Origin: Caballeronia grimmiae
Lineage (GTDB): Bacteria > Pseudomonadota > Gammaproteobacteria > Burkholderiales > Burkholderiaceae
DNA: 64,000 nt
NCBI RefSeq assembly: GCF_000698555.1
Contig: NZ_JFHE01000008.1
Span: 1 to 64,000 of the forward strand
Direction: 5' to 3'
The notes under the pieces are model-generated. The model saw only the letters and a list, made by a program, of their open reading frames with translations. It did not search any database and had not been told where the DNA came from. Every line of letters begins with the position of its first letter. The first letter of the stretch is position 1. The position numbers and the translations under genes were made by a program. This document shows, piece after piece, positions 38,562-47,324 of this stretch.

Positions 38562-39416
38562 ATGATGAATCGCGACAACCCCGTCTGGCTGATCACTGGC
38601 TGTTCGACCGGCTTTGGCCGTGAACTGGCGAAGGCGGTGCTCGAACGCGGCTGGCGCGCGGTCGTGACGGCCCGCGATGCGTCGAAAGTGCGGGATATCG
38701 TCGAGGGGTACGAGGACCGCGCGATCGCGTTGCCGCTCGACGTGCAGAAGGCCGATCAGATCGCGAGCGTCGTCGAGCAGACGAAGCAACGCTTTGGCCG
38801 CATCGACGCGCTCGTCAATAACGCGGGTTACGGCTATCTCGCGGCGATCGAGGAAGGCGAGGACGATGCCGTGCGCGACATGTTCGAGACGAACGTGTTC
38901 GGTCTCGTCGACATGACCAAGGCAGTGCTTCCAGTGATGCGGGCGCAGAAGAGCGGCATCGTCATCAATGTCTCGTCGATCGGCGGGCTCGCCAGCTTTG
39001 CCGCGACAGGGTATTACCACGGCACGAAGTACGCGGTCGAAGGCATATCCGAATCGCTCGCGGTGGAGGTGAAGCCGCTCGGCATCGACGTGCTGATCGT
39101 CGAGCCCGGCCCGTTCCGCACGAACTGGGCGGGGCCGTCGATCAAGGCATCGGCGATCGAAATTGCCGACTATGCCGCGACGGCCGGCGAGCGCCGCAAG
39201 CAGACCTCGGCGCGCAATGGCAATCAGGTTGGCGATCCGGTGCGCGCGGCGCATGCGATCATCGAAGCGGCGACCGCGGACGCGCCGCCGCTGCGTCTGC
39301 TGCTGGGAAAGACTGCGCTAGAACTGGCGCGCAAGAAGCTCGATACGCTCAAACGCGACTTCGACGCGTGGGAGAAGACGACTTTAAGCGCGGATTTTCC
39401 CGACGATCAGGGGTAA
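38562..39416 (+). CDS. Short-chain dehydrogenase/reductase
   Basis: A 284-residue classical SDR. LITGCSTGFGRELA is the nucleotide-binding TGxxxGxG motif. DVQKADQ, NNAGYG and INVSSIGG follow, and YYHGTKYAVEG supplies catalytic Tyr and Lys. The absence of a basic residue cluster after strand 1 beyond TARD leaves cofactor choice open. Such proteins oxidise or reduce alcohol/ketone groups. It stands alone, convergent with the siderophore operon, with a GntR relic upstream. Confidence 0.92.
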   Translation: MMNRDNPVWLITGCSTGFGRELAKAVLERGWRAVVTARDASKVRDIVEGYEDRAIALPLDVQKADQIASVVEQTKQRFGRIDALVNNAGYGYLAAIEEGEDDAVRDMFETNVFGLVDMTKAVLPVMRAQKSGIVINVSSIGGLASFAATGYYHGTKYAVEGISESLAVEVKPLGIDVLIVEPGPFRTNWAGPSIKASAIEIADYAATAGERRKQTSARNGNQVGDPVRAAHAIIEAATADAPPLRLLLGKTALELARKKLDTLKRDFDAWEKTTLSADFPDDQG

Positions 39417-39560
39417 GCGCGTCGTTCCGCAGCAGGGGGCAGTACCGTCGCCGGTCCTGCCTTGCTGACGCGTTCGGAGCGTGCGCCTGGCGCTCGGCCA
39501 CGGTTCGCGTATCTGCTTGCTGAGACACGCTGCCAGCACGACTTCGTTGCGCATACGCTG

Positions 39561-40754
39561 TCACTCCCACCCCTCACCAAGCGCCCGGCGATACCACGCA
39601 TGAAAGTGCCGCATGCCATCTTCTAGCGGCGACTGATACGGACCGGCATCGCTCACGCCACGACGATGCAGCCTCAGGCGACCCGCATCCATGCGCTCCG
39701 CGATCTCGTCGTCCTCGATCATCGTTTCCAGATACGCGGCGCGTTGCGCATCGACGAACTCGCGCTCGAACGCCGCGATTTCCTCGGGATAATGAAACTC
39801 GATGACGTTGAGCGTCTCCTGCGGCCCCTTGGGATACAGCGTCGAAACGACGAGCACGTGCGGATACAACTCGATCATGTGAGTCGGAAAATACGCGAGC
39901 CATATCGCGCCGAAAGCGGGCGGCTCGCCGCCGTCGAATGCCAGCAGCCGGTCGTGCCATGTTCCATAAACGTCGGAGCCGGCTTGAGCGAGCGCGTTGT
40001 TCACGCCGACTCTTTGCATGCTGTAGGTCTCGCCGAAATCCCATTCGAGATCGTCGCAAGTCACGAAGCGGCCCAGCCCCGGATGAAAGGGCGCGACGTG
40101 GTAGTCCTCCAGATAGACTTCGATGAAGGTCTTCCAGTTATAGCGGCATGTGTGAGTTTCCACGTGATCGAGGACATAGCCGGATAGATCGAATTCAGGG
40201 CGCGCGAAAACGTCCGCCAGGTCACGCGCTGGATCGCGCGGGCCTTCGTATAGCAGACCGTGGAAGTCGTGCAGTGGGAACCGCTCCAGATTGCGGCATG
40301 GCTTTCGATCAAATTCAGGCGCACCGATCAATTCGCCGTGGCCATCGTAGGTCCAGCGATGCAGTGGGCACACGATGTTGCCGCCCGTCGCTGCCAGATT
40401 GCCGCGCGTGAGCGTGATCGACTTCGCATCGCCGCCTGACATGACGCCGACGTTGCCCGCCTCGCCGCCAAGCATCAACGCTTGCCGGTGACGGCATACG
40501 TTGGACAGCAACTGCACGCCGTCTTGGCCGCGCACGAGCACGCGCGCGCCATCGTCCTGAGGCAGACGGCGCCAGTCGCCCGCGTTCGGCACCGTCTGCT
40601 CATGCGCGACGTAGCGAGCCGATTGCGCAAAGATGTGCGTCATTTCCCGCTCGAAAAGCGCCTCGTCGAAATAGGCGCTCGCGGGCAATTGCAAGCGAGC
40701 GTCCTGCGCATCGTCGGGCAGCGCGAGATGCGTGAGGTTGCTGATGTCGTTCAT
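39561..40754 (-). CDS. alcE: Rieske-type oxygenase of siderophore biosynthesis (AlcE-like)
   Basis: A 397-residue Rieske non-haem iron oxygenase alpha subunit. The Rieske ligands are C87-x-H89 and C129-x2-H132. The mononuclear iron site is in EVYLEDYHVAPFHPG (H219, H224). In Bordetella, AlcE belongs to the alcaligin operon and is thought to put the C-hydroxyl on the putrescine backbone. Being last in an alc-type operon makes the same role likely here. Between the two Rieske ligand pairs lie 39 residues, where 15-17 is usual: an insertion of about 20. It is 38 bases after the FhuF-type gene. Confidence 0.88.
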   Translation of the reverse strand: MNDISNLTHLALPDDAQDARLQLPASAYFDEALFEREMTHIFAQSARYVAHEQTVPNAGDWRRLPQDDGARVLVRGQDGVQLLSNVCRHRQALMLGGEAGNVGVMSGGDAKSITLTRGNLAATGGNIVCPLHRWTYDGHGELIGAPEFDRKPCRNLERFPLHDFHGLLYEGPRDPARDLADVFARPEFDLSGYVLDHVETHTCRYNWKTFIEVYLEDYHVAPFHPGLGRFVTCDDLEWDFGETYSMQRVGVNNALAQAGSDVYGTWHDRLLAFDGGEPPAFGAIWLAYFPTHMIELYPHVLVVSTLYPKGPQETLNVIEFHYPEEIAAFEREFVDAQRAAYLETMIEDDEIAERMDAGRLRLHRRGVSDAGPYQSPLEDGMRHFHAWYRRALGEGWE

Positions 40755-40792
40755 CGATGAATCCCTTTTGCGCGGACGCTGCGCACCTGCGA

Positions 40793-41587
40793 TCAGGCGT
40801 CGAGTGCAGCGTCCCGTTCCATGTTCAGGCGCACGATGCGCTCATGCTTCGCGAGGCGTGGACAGGTGCTGCACAGGTCGCCCTCGCCGCGTCGATAGTG
40901 ATAGCAGCAGGTCTTCCGGTCGAGTGCGAGCGCGCATGAACCGTCGGTGCGCTCGAACGCGAAATAGCCGCCGTGCCCGTCGAGGGCAAGCGCGTCGAGC
41001 CATCGCAGGCCGAGTGCTTGCACGTGCGTGTCGCTCCAATCGGGCCGCGCCTTGCGAGCGGCCAGCAACGCCGCAAGCACGACATCGGCCAGCGTGCCGT
41101 TCACCATCGCGGGATTGAGGCGGATGACCGGCATGAGGTCATCGCGCATCTGCCGCGAGCACGCGGCGATCTCGCTGGCAGCATGCGTGATGAGTGCCGC
41201 GCCTGCGCAGTGCTCGGGTGCGTGATCGGGCATGCGGACTTCGCGAGTCCATCCTCGATCGATTGGCTGCGCGATGCGTGCAAGCGATAACGACGCGCCC
41301 GCTGCATGCACGCCGATCACGCTCAGATAGACCGGCTGCCAGATTAGAACGCCCCAGCAGCGCGACGCCCAGTACGCACGTCCCGCTTCGGGATATGCGT
41401 TCGCCCAGTAAGCGAGCAGCGCGTCAAGCGCGGCGCGGTTCGGCGCATGTGGTCCGCCACGAACATGCACGTGATCGCCGACGCCTTCGCTCCGTGCGGT
41501 GTCGTCGACGATACCGCTCAGCCCCGGTACGAGTCGCGCCGCGACATCGAGCAGATTCTCCAACGTGCAGTTCGTGCGCTTGCTCAT
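40793..41587 (-). CDS. FhuF-type siderophore-iron reductase
   Basis: A 264-residue protein ending with the FhuF [2Fe-2S] signature: C227-C228-x10-C239-x2-C242 in KTCCYHYRRGEGDLCSTCPRL. FhuF-type proteins reduce Fe(III) on hydroxamate siderophores in the cytosol to release iron. Its start overlaps the IucA/IucC-type gene by four bases (41584-41587), so the two are coupled. By position it corresponds to alcD of the Bordetella operon; whether AlcD itself is FhuF-related I cannot confirm here. Confidence 0.88.
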   Translation of the reverse strand: MSKRTNCTLENLLDVAARLVPGLSGIVDDTARSEGVGDHVHVRGGPHAPNRAALDALLAYWANAYPEAGRAYWASRCWGVLIWQPVYLSVIGVHAAGASLSLARIAQPIDRGWTREVRMPDHAPEHCAGAALITHAASEIAACSRQMRDDLMPVIRLNPAMVNGTLADVVLAALLAARKARPDWSDTHVQALGLRWLDALALDGHGGYFAFERTDGSCALALDRKTCCYHYRRGEGDLCSTCPRLAKHERIVRLNMERDAALDA

Positions 41588-43476
41588 GCGTCGACGGATT
41601 CCGCGTTCGCATGAGCCACCGCAGTCGGCCTTGCACTCAGCGCGGCGCGACGTCCGGCAAGCGGATTGCGCAGGTTGCCCGCCATCTTCAGATTAGCAGC
41701 GGGATCGGCGAGATTCACCATCTGCAGGTTGTTGCCGAGCTGAAGGCGGTTCAGGCACGAATGCAGAAACTCGGGCGCGAAGAGGTCGTACTTGGCGAAC
41801 TTCGCCGCAAGTTGCGGATGTTCGTCCTGATAGCGCGCGACACAACGCGCCACTGCGTTCCAGAAGTCGTCTTCGCTGCACACCCGGTGCTCGACGAGAA
41901 TCTGGTTCACGTAGCGGAAAAAGCCGTCGAAGACATCGATAAAAATCGCGAGCAGCTTGACGTTCTCGGGCACATCGACGGCAAGGCGCTGCACGTTGGC
42001 GGGCAGGTTCGCGTCCTTGTTGAGAATTGCGGATTCCTCGGCGATGTCCTTCATGATCGCGCGCACCGGCACGTTGTTCTCCATCACCAGAATCAGGTTC
42101 TCGCCGTGAGGCATGAAGACCAGATCGTGAGCATAGAAGCAATGCACGAGCGGCGCGAGATAGGCATCCAGATAACGCTCGATCCACGCTGGCCCGCCGA
42201 GTCCGGAGGCCTCGATCAGCGCAGGCAGCAGCGCGCGGCCTTCGCGGTCGGTGTGAAGGAGCGCGGCCATCGTCATCAGGCGCTGTCCATCGGAGACGAG
42301 CGAGAGCGGATTCTCGCGCCACAGCGCGGAAAACATCTTCTTGTAAGGGCTATCCGTCTGAACGGCCGCCTCGTAGTAGCGATTCCTGAAGCCGAGCGAC
42401 GCCACCTCGCGCAGGATCGTGAAGCCCTTGCCGCGCAAGTAAGGATCGGCTTCGACCATGCCTTTGATGAAGTCGTTGATCGCCGGCGTGCCCGACATGT
42501 AGTAAGGCGAAAGGCCGCGCATGAAGCCCATGTTGAGAATGGAGAGGGAGGTCTTCACATAACGCTTCGACCTGTCCGATACGTTGAAGAACGTGCGGAT
42601 GGACTGTTGCGCGAGATAGCGGTCGTCGCCATAGCCGAGACAGATAATGCGATTCGTCGCCACATACGACGCAAAAGCGATCGAGAGCTTGTTGAACCAC
42701 TGCCACGGATGCGCGGGCATCAGGTGATAGTCGTCGGGGTTGCCACCGTGGGCTTCGATGATGCCGTGAAAGTGCGAGATGGCCGCGCCGCCGAGCTCTT
42801 CGTCCATCAGCCGGTCATAGTCGATATCTTTCGCGCTGTGAAACGCGGCGTTGTCCTTGTGCACCGCGAGCCATACGAGCTGGATCGGCGACGCCGCCTC
42901 TGGCGCGAACGCGCGATAGTCGCCCGCGTCGAAGCCGAGCCGTCCGTTGTTCGCGACGAAGCCGGGATGGCCTTCGCTCATCGCGGTTTCGATTGCCTGA
43001 AAATCGGCGCTAAGTAGCGCAGGCGTATCGGGTCCATCCTTCACTTGCTTATAGGCCGCACCGTAGAGCGTGCTGCTGATTTCATCGAGATAAATGGGAA
43101 GGTTGTCTTCCCGGATACCCAGACGCGCCTTCACATCGAGAATGAACGCGAGTGCGTCGAGGGCTTGCGGCACGCCCTCCTGCGTGCAGACGATGCTTTC
43201 TGCGCGAATGCTCCAGTGACGCAACGCCAGCAGACGCGCTTCGAACCGATAGACGCGCGTACCGTCGTCCGATTCGAGTTCATACCGCGCATAACCGTCG
43301 CTGGCTTCATCGGCAAGACGGCGTGGTTCGACGATCAATTCGTGAGCGTATTCGGCGATGGCCTTGCGAATCAGCATGCGGTTCGCTCGCTCCCAAACCT
43401 CGGGCGTAAGATGATGCGCGGCATCGGCGGGCTGAAGAAGCGTGTGTTGCATCGTGGCGCGAGTGTCGATGGTCAT
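41584..43476 (-). CDS. alcC: IucA/IucC-family siderophore synthetase (AlcC-like)
   Basis: A 630-residue NRPS-independent siderophore synthetase. Motifs include EGHPGFVANNGRLGF (the GHP-x-H/K-type substrate loop), HPWQWFNKL, RTFFNVSDRSKRYVKTSLSILNMGFMRGL (ATP and phosphate contacts) and FMPHGENLILVMENNVPVRAIMKDIAEES for nucleotide binding. The C-terminal FhuF-like thumb is present. AlcC condenses N-hydroxy-N-succinyl-putrescine units into the macrocyclic dihydroxamate alcaligin; this protein is inferred to do the same. ATG 43476 has AAGGAA nine bases upstream. It lies 20 bases after the acyltransferase gene and overlaps the reductase gene. Confidence 0.94.
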   Translation of the reverse strand: MTIDTRATMQHTLLQPADAAHHLTPEVWERANRMLIRKAIAEYAHELIVEPRRLADEASDGYARYELESDDGTRVYRFEARLLALRHWSIRAESIVCTQEGVPQALDALAFILDVKARLGIREDNLPIYLDEISSTLYGAAYKQVKDGPDTPALLSADFQAIETAMSEGHPGFVANNGRLGFDAGDYRAFAPEAASPIQLVWLAVHKDNAAFHSAKDIDYDRLMDEELGGAAISHFHGIIEAHGGNPDDYHLMPAHPWQWFNKLSIAFASYVATNRIICLGYGDDRYLAQQSIRTFFNVSDRSKRYVKTSLSILNMGFMRGLSPYYMSGTPAINDFIKGMVEADPYLRGKGFTILREVASLGFRNRYYEAAVQTDSPYKKMFSALWRENPLSLVSDGQRLMTMAALLHTDREGRALLPALIEASGLGGPAWIERYLDAYLAPLVHCFYAHDLVFMPHGENLILVMENNVPVRAIMKDIAEESAILNKDANLPANVQRLAVDVPENVKLLAIFIDVFDGFFRYVNQILVEHRVCSEDDFWNAVARCVARYQDEHPQLAAKFAKYDLFAPEFLHSCLNRLQLGNNLQMVNLADPAANLKMAGNLRNPLAGRRAALSARPTAVAHANAESVDA

Positions 43477-43496
43477 AAGAATATATTCCTTGTTGA

Positions 43497-44099
43497 TTAG
43501 TGATCCGTATTGATAACGCGATAGAAATCGTCGCGGGTGCAGAATGCGAGCGATGCGGTCTTGTCGCGGAACGCCACGTTTTTCCAGTAGACGAATCCGG
43601 CGGAACGATTGAGCGCATGGATGCGAGTATTCCCGGCATCCGGTTCGACGACGATGCGCTGCGCGTGAAGGTGGCTGAACAGGAACCTCATCACGGCGCG
43701 GAATACACGACGCGTATAGCCCGGAATCGGCGTCGCTGCCGGGCCGACGAACAGATGCATGCCGAGGTCGCCCCGCTCGGGGATGTAATGCTCGCCGACC
43801 TCTTCGTGCGCCGGGTCATACGTTTCGATGAGAAACGCGGCCTTGCCATGCCGATGCGCGAGCCAGGCATCGGCATGATTCGAATCGACGATATCCTGAT
43901 AGAACGCCGCCACTTGCGCGACGCTCCAGTCGCGCATGTTCCAGAACGCGGCACGATCCTCGATGAACCACCGATGCAGCGTCGGGGCGTCGTGTTGCGC
44001 GTCGAGCGGGCGGATGTCGAAGCCATCGATATGAGCGTCGGGTATCTCGCACGTTGCATCGAGCAGGGCGATTTCGTGAGCGGCAATATCAGTTCGCAC
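43497..44099 (-). CDS. alcB: Siderophore N-acyltransferase (AlcB/IucB-like)
   Basis: A 200-residue GNAT-type acyltransferase of the IucB/RhbD/AlcB group. FDIRPLDAQHDAPTLHRWF, ERAAFW-like DRAAFWNMRDW, WLAHRHGKAAFLIETYDPAHEEVGEHY, GDLGMHLFVGPA and VVEPDAGNTRIHALNRSAGF are typical. It should acylate N-hydroxyputrescine, with succinyl-CoA in the alcaligin pathway. GTG 44099 is chosen: AGGAG lies nine bases upstream and the gene then overlaps the exporter stop by 11 bases. Part of the six-gene operon. Confidence 0.9.
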   Translation of the reverse strand: MRTDIAAHEIALLDATCEIPDAHIDGFDIRPLDAQHDAPTLHRWFIEDRAAFWNMRDWSVAQVAAFYQDIVDSNHADAWLAHRHGKAAFLIETYDPAHEEVGEHYIPERGDLGMHLFVGPAATPIPGYTRRVFRAVMRFLFSHLHAQRIVVEPDAGNTRIHALNRSAGFVYWKNVAFRDKTASLAFCTRDDFYRVINTDH

Positions 44100-45318
44100 G
44101 GGCGCGGACTCCTGTGTCGGAAAGCTGGTCGGTATGAATGGATGCGGGCGCATCCGTACGCGGGCGGCCGAGTAGGTACACGCTGATGAGCGTGGTCGCC
44201 GCAAGGCCCGCCGCTGCAACGAAGAACGGCGCGCGCAGACCTGTCTCGTCGACGATCGCGCCCGCTGCGAAGGACGCGAGCAGCACGCCGACGTTCTGGA
44301 AGAAGTTGACGACGCTATAGTCCGACGCATAAGACGCGGGCGTGCTCAACGAGAACATGGTGACGTCGAGCTTGACGACGATCTGGAACAGCGCCCAGCC
44401 GAACATCACGCGGCCCACGATGATCCATAGCGGCGCCTCGATGCCTTGCAACAGCATGCCGGTCGCGCAGATCAGCAGATTTGCAATCAGGTGATCCGGC
44501 AGCCGCTTGCCGCGTTGCGCGATGCGCTTGTTGAGGCGCAGGGCCACCAGCGCAACCATGCCTGGAATCGCGAACACGAGACCGGGAACGAGTTCGCCCT
44601 GTCCGCCGGTGACCGACTGCCAATACGAGGACATGAACGGGCGGACCAGATACACGCAGAAGTCGAATACGAGCATGAGCAACGCAAGGCGCAGGATCGG
44701 CAGTCGCTTGCGCAGACTCGGGCGCACGGATGCGTCCCGCGCTTCGTCGGCGAAGCGGCAGCGTCGCGCGATGCGATGCGAGCGGATGAGGCTCATGCAG
44801 ATAGCCATCTGAACGAAATCGCCAGCGGCCATCGCGAAGATGCACGCATGCGCGCTCCACACCTGCATGACGAAGCCGCCAGCCGCGGCGCCTGCAATTG
44901 CGCCGAAATGCACGACGGCGGACAGCACGCCGATGGTATGCGCATGTGACTCTTTTGCTTCGAGCCGCATCATGTAGGGATACATCAGCAGGTAGCTGCT
45001 CTTGCACATGAACATGGCGAGCGAGAGGACCCAGAAGTGCGCGACCGTCGGAGCAAGATAGCTTGCCAGCGAGAGTACGCCCGCCGCGCATTGCGTGTAG
45101 ACCAGCAGATGCATGGCGTCCAGCCGCTTCGCAATGCGTGCCCATAGCGGCAGCGTCAACATGACGACGATGGAGATGAACGCCACGTAAGCGCCCGCGT
45201 GCAAGGGACTCGTCACGCCATATCGGGCGGCGAAGAACTGCGGATAGAACGGAATGAGGATCGCATCGCTTACGACGGCGAACGTCGTCATCGCGATGAT
45301 GGTATTGCGCAGATTCAT
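44089..45318 (-). CDS. MFS transporter, probable siderophore exporter (AlcS-like position)
   Basis: A 409-residue, 12-segment MFS protein starting MNLRNTIIAMTTFAVVSDAILIPFYPQFFAARYGV. A cytoplasmic loop (RCRFADEARDASVRPSLRKR) separates the two halves. Its ATG overlaps the hydroxylase gene's TGA (45315-45318) and its stop lies inside the acyltransferase gene's start, so it sits within the siderophore operon. In Bordetella the exporter AlcS is the counterpart but lies at the other end of the locus. Export of the finished siderophore is inferred from context. Confidence 0.88.
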   Translation of the reverse strand: MNLRNTIIAMTTFAVVSDAILIPFYPQFFAARYGVTSPLHAGAYVAFISIVVMLTLPLWARIAKRLDAMHLLVYTQCAAGVLSLASYLAPTVAHFWVLSLAMFMCKSSYLLMYPYMMRLEAKESHAHTIGVLSAVVHFGAIAGAAAGGFVMQVWSAHACIFAMAAGDFVQMAICMSLIRSHRIARRCRFADEARDASVRPSLRKRLPILRLALLMLVFDFCVYLVRPFMSSYWQSVTGGQGELVPGLVFAIPGMVALVALRLNKRIAQRGKRLPDHLIANLLICATGMLLQGIEAPLWIIVGRVMFGWALFQIVVKLDVTMFSLSTPASYASDYSVVNFFQNVGVLLASFAAGAIVDETGLRAPFFVAAAGLAATTLISVYLLGRPRTDAPASIHTDQLSDTGVRARAN

Positions 45319-46709
45319 TGCGCCTCCAGCGGCGACTTCACGAACGCGTCGGTGTCCGGCACGGAGAAGTCCTGCAATGCGATGCGTCGCTCGATCTTGT
45401 AGTGCTCGACGCCGGTAATTTCGCGCAAGATGCACGAGTTGCGATAGCAGCTCATGCCAAGGTCCGGGTTCGTCAGACCGTGGCTGTAGAGGCCTGCGTT
45501 TTGCACGAATATTTCGCGCTCGTTCAGGTCGATCGCATAGTTGCGCGAGAGCCGATAGCGTCCTTTTTCATCCCAGCGAATGCGGCTGCGAATGCCGTCG
45601 ATGAAGCGCGGCACGTTCTGCGTATAGCCGGTAGCGAACACCGCGCCATCGGTGACGTGCGTGTACTGGACGCCTTCATCGCGCTGAACGAAGCGCAGGT
45701 GATAGCAATCGTTTTCGTCGTAGTGACAACCAGTAAGCTCGGAATTGGTGATGAGCCGGGCGTTCGTGTGGCCGCGGCTGCGACGGTCGTCGAGACGGTC
45801 GTAAATCTGATTGATGAGCGATGCGTTGACGCCCTTGTAAAGACTGTCCTGCTTCGCGATGATGCTTTCGCGCACGCTGTCCGACAGGTTGAAGAAGTAG
45901 TCGATATAGTCCGGCGAGATCATTTCAAGCGTGAGCTTGGTGTTTTCCATCTGGAAGAAGCGGGGCGAGCGGGTGATCCACGTTAGCGAATAGCCGTGCT
46001 CGTCGCTCTCTTTCAACAGGTCATAAAATATTTCGGCGGCGCTTTGTCCACTCCCGATCACGGCGATGGAACGCTTCTTCTGAACTTGAGGCTTCTGTGA
46101 GGTGTACTGAGCGCTGTGGACACAACGATCCCGCACGGGCTCGCAACAGGCCGGCAACTGCGGTACCGACCCCACGCCGATGACGATCCGCTTCGCGCGA
46201 TAAACGAAGGGTTCCCCGCTGCGTACATGTTTGCCGGTGACTACATAGTGGCTGTCGTTCTCGTCGTAATCGATTCGCTGCACGTCCGAGCCGAACGCAA
46301 TGCTCTTTAGCTGGCGTATCGCCCATTTGCAGTAGCGGTTGTATTCAGCGCGGCTCAGGTAGAAGCGCTCGCGAATGTAATACGCATATAGCTTGCCTTC
46401 TTGCTTGCAGTAATTGAGAAAGCTGAACTTGCTCTTGGGATCGGCAAGGCTCACGAGATCGGCCAGAAACGGGTTCTGCAGCGTGGTGTCGTCGATCAGC
46501 ATGCCGGGATGCCAGTCGAAATCCTCGTTGCGTTCTAGGAATACGCCGCGCAGATCGCGTATCGGATCGGCGAGACAGGCGAGACTGAGATTGAACGGCC
46601 CGAGGCCTATGGCGACGAAGTCGAGCACAGGCGAGCGCGACGCATGGCGGCTTGCTCGTACGCTCGGATCGGACATGAAGTGAGTTTTATCTGGACCGCA
46701 CGTTGCCAT
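45315..46709 (-). CDS. alcA: N-hydroxylating monooxygenase of siderophore biosynthesis (AlcA-like)
   Basis: A 464-residue flavin-dependent L-lysine/ornithine/diamine N-monooxygenase. FVAIGLGPFNLSLACL holds the FAD GxGxxN site (G35-G37-N40), IAVIGSGQSAAEIFYDLL the NADPH site, and FATGYTQNVP the C-terminal ATGY motif. In alcaligin synthesis AlcA N-hydroxylates putrescine, and the operon context supports that substrate. ATG 46709 has GAGG nine bases upstream; ATG 46676 has none. It is first in the operon, with a Fur-like palindrome about 90 bases upstream, so iron repression is expected. Confidence 0.93.
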   Translation of the reverse strand: MATCGPDKTHFMSDPSVRASRHASRSPVLDFVAIGLGPFNLSLACLADPIRDLRGVFLERNEDFDWHPGMLIDDTTLQNPFLADLVSLADPKSKFSFLNYCKQEGKLYAYYIRERFYLSRAEYNRYCKWAIRQLKSIAFGSDVQRIDYDENDSHYVVTGKHVRSGEPFVYRAKRIVIGVGSVPQLPACCEPVRDRCVHSAQYTSQKPQVQKKRSIAVIGSGQSAAEIFYDLLKESDEHGYSLTWITRSPRFFQMENTKLTLEMISPDYIDYFFNLSDSVRESIIAKQDSLYKGVNASLINQIYDRLDDRRSRGHTNARLITNSELTGCHYDENDCYHLRFVQRDEGVQYTHVTDGAVFATGYTQNVPRFIDGIRSRIRWDEKGRYRLSRNYAIDLNEREIFVQNAGLYSHGLTNPDLGMSCYRNSCILREITGVEHYKIERRIALQDFSVPDTDAFVKSPLEAQ

Positions 46710-46798
46710 GTTCAGCTACCTCATGGATGACGAAGGTGAAAAAGGGCGCGCGTCGAGACACATTGGTCGTCGACACGAATCGGTATCTCTTATGCGTG

Positions 46799-46817
46799 AA
46801 TGCGAATCATTCGCTTT
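46799..46817. promoter_or_regulatory. Fur-like operator of the alcaligin-type operon
   Basis: AATGCGAATCATTCGCTTT, with arms GCGAAT and ATTCGC around a central C. It lies about 90 bases before the alcA-like start and differs from the receptor-gene site (23318-23338) at only two of 19 aligned positions. Confidence 0.7.
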
Positions 46818-46859
46818 TAAGGATGATAGGAAACGCCGTGTCGAAACGCAAGAGGGTTT

Positions 46860-47324
46860 CGTTAGCGGTTCGGCTATTTGACGAGTGGGAGCGCTGAACC
46901 AGCGCTGGCACTCAGGCAACCTTTGTTCACGCGAAGTCTGCGTGATCAAAGGTTTAGCGCACGTCTGACGCGAAGCCCGAGGGGTTGAGCCCTCTGTTAT
47001 CCACCACTAATTAATTCTTCTGGCCCGCTCGAAGACCCTGTGATAACTGAGGGGATACGCGACCGAATGCTTGGTCACATGTACCATCCGAGCCCGGTAA
47101 GAGTCGACGATTAACGATTGAGTGCGCTGCGAGCAGGCTTCGCGAACATCGCCAGATCATGCTATTGCTCACGTCGGTTATGGCGCATGCGCGCGAAGTC
47201 GACGCGTTCCGTCAGCGACCTCCAGCGCATTCGCATCCCACCTGAGACGACCTCTTTCGGGCGACAAGCACCACATTCGGAAAACGCAGTGCTTTAATGC
47301 GAGCGATCCAAGTTTCCAGAATGC
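46860..47324. other. Gene-free region upstream of the siderophore operon
   Basis: About 465 bases with no convincing gene. The notable element is a large stem-loop at 46918-46954. The rest shows only short frames without coding-like composition and no tRNA. Confidence 0.45.
46918..46954. other. Two-part perfect stem-loop
   Basis: Outer arms AACCTTTG and CAAAGGTT and inner arms TCACGC and GCGTGA are separated by a single T/T mismatch and enclose the 7-base loop GAAGTCT. It could fold in RNA from either strand or act as a DNA operator. No T-run follows on either strand. Confidence 0.5.
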
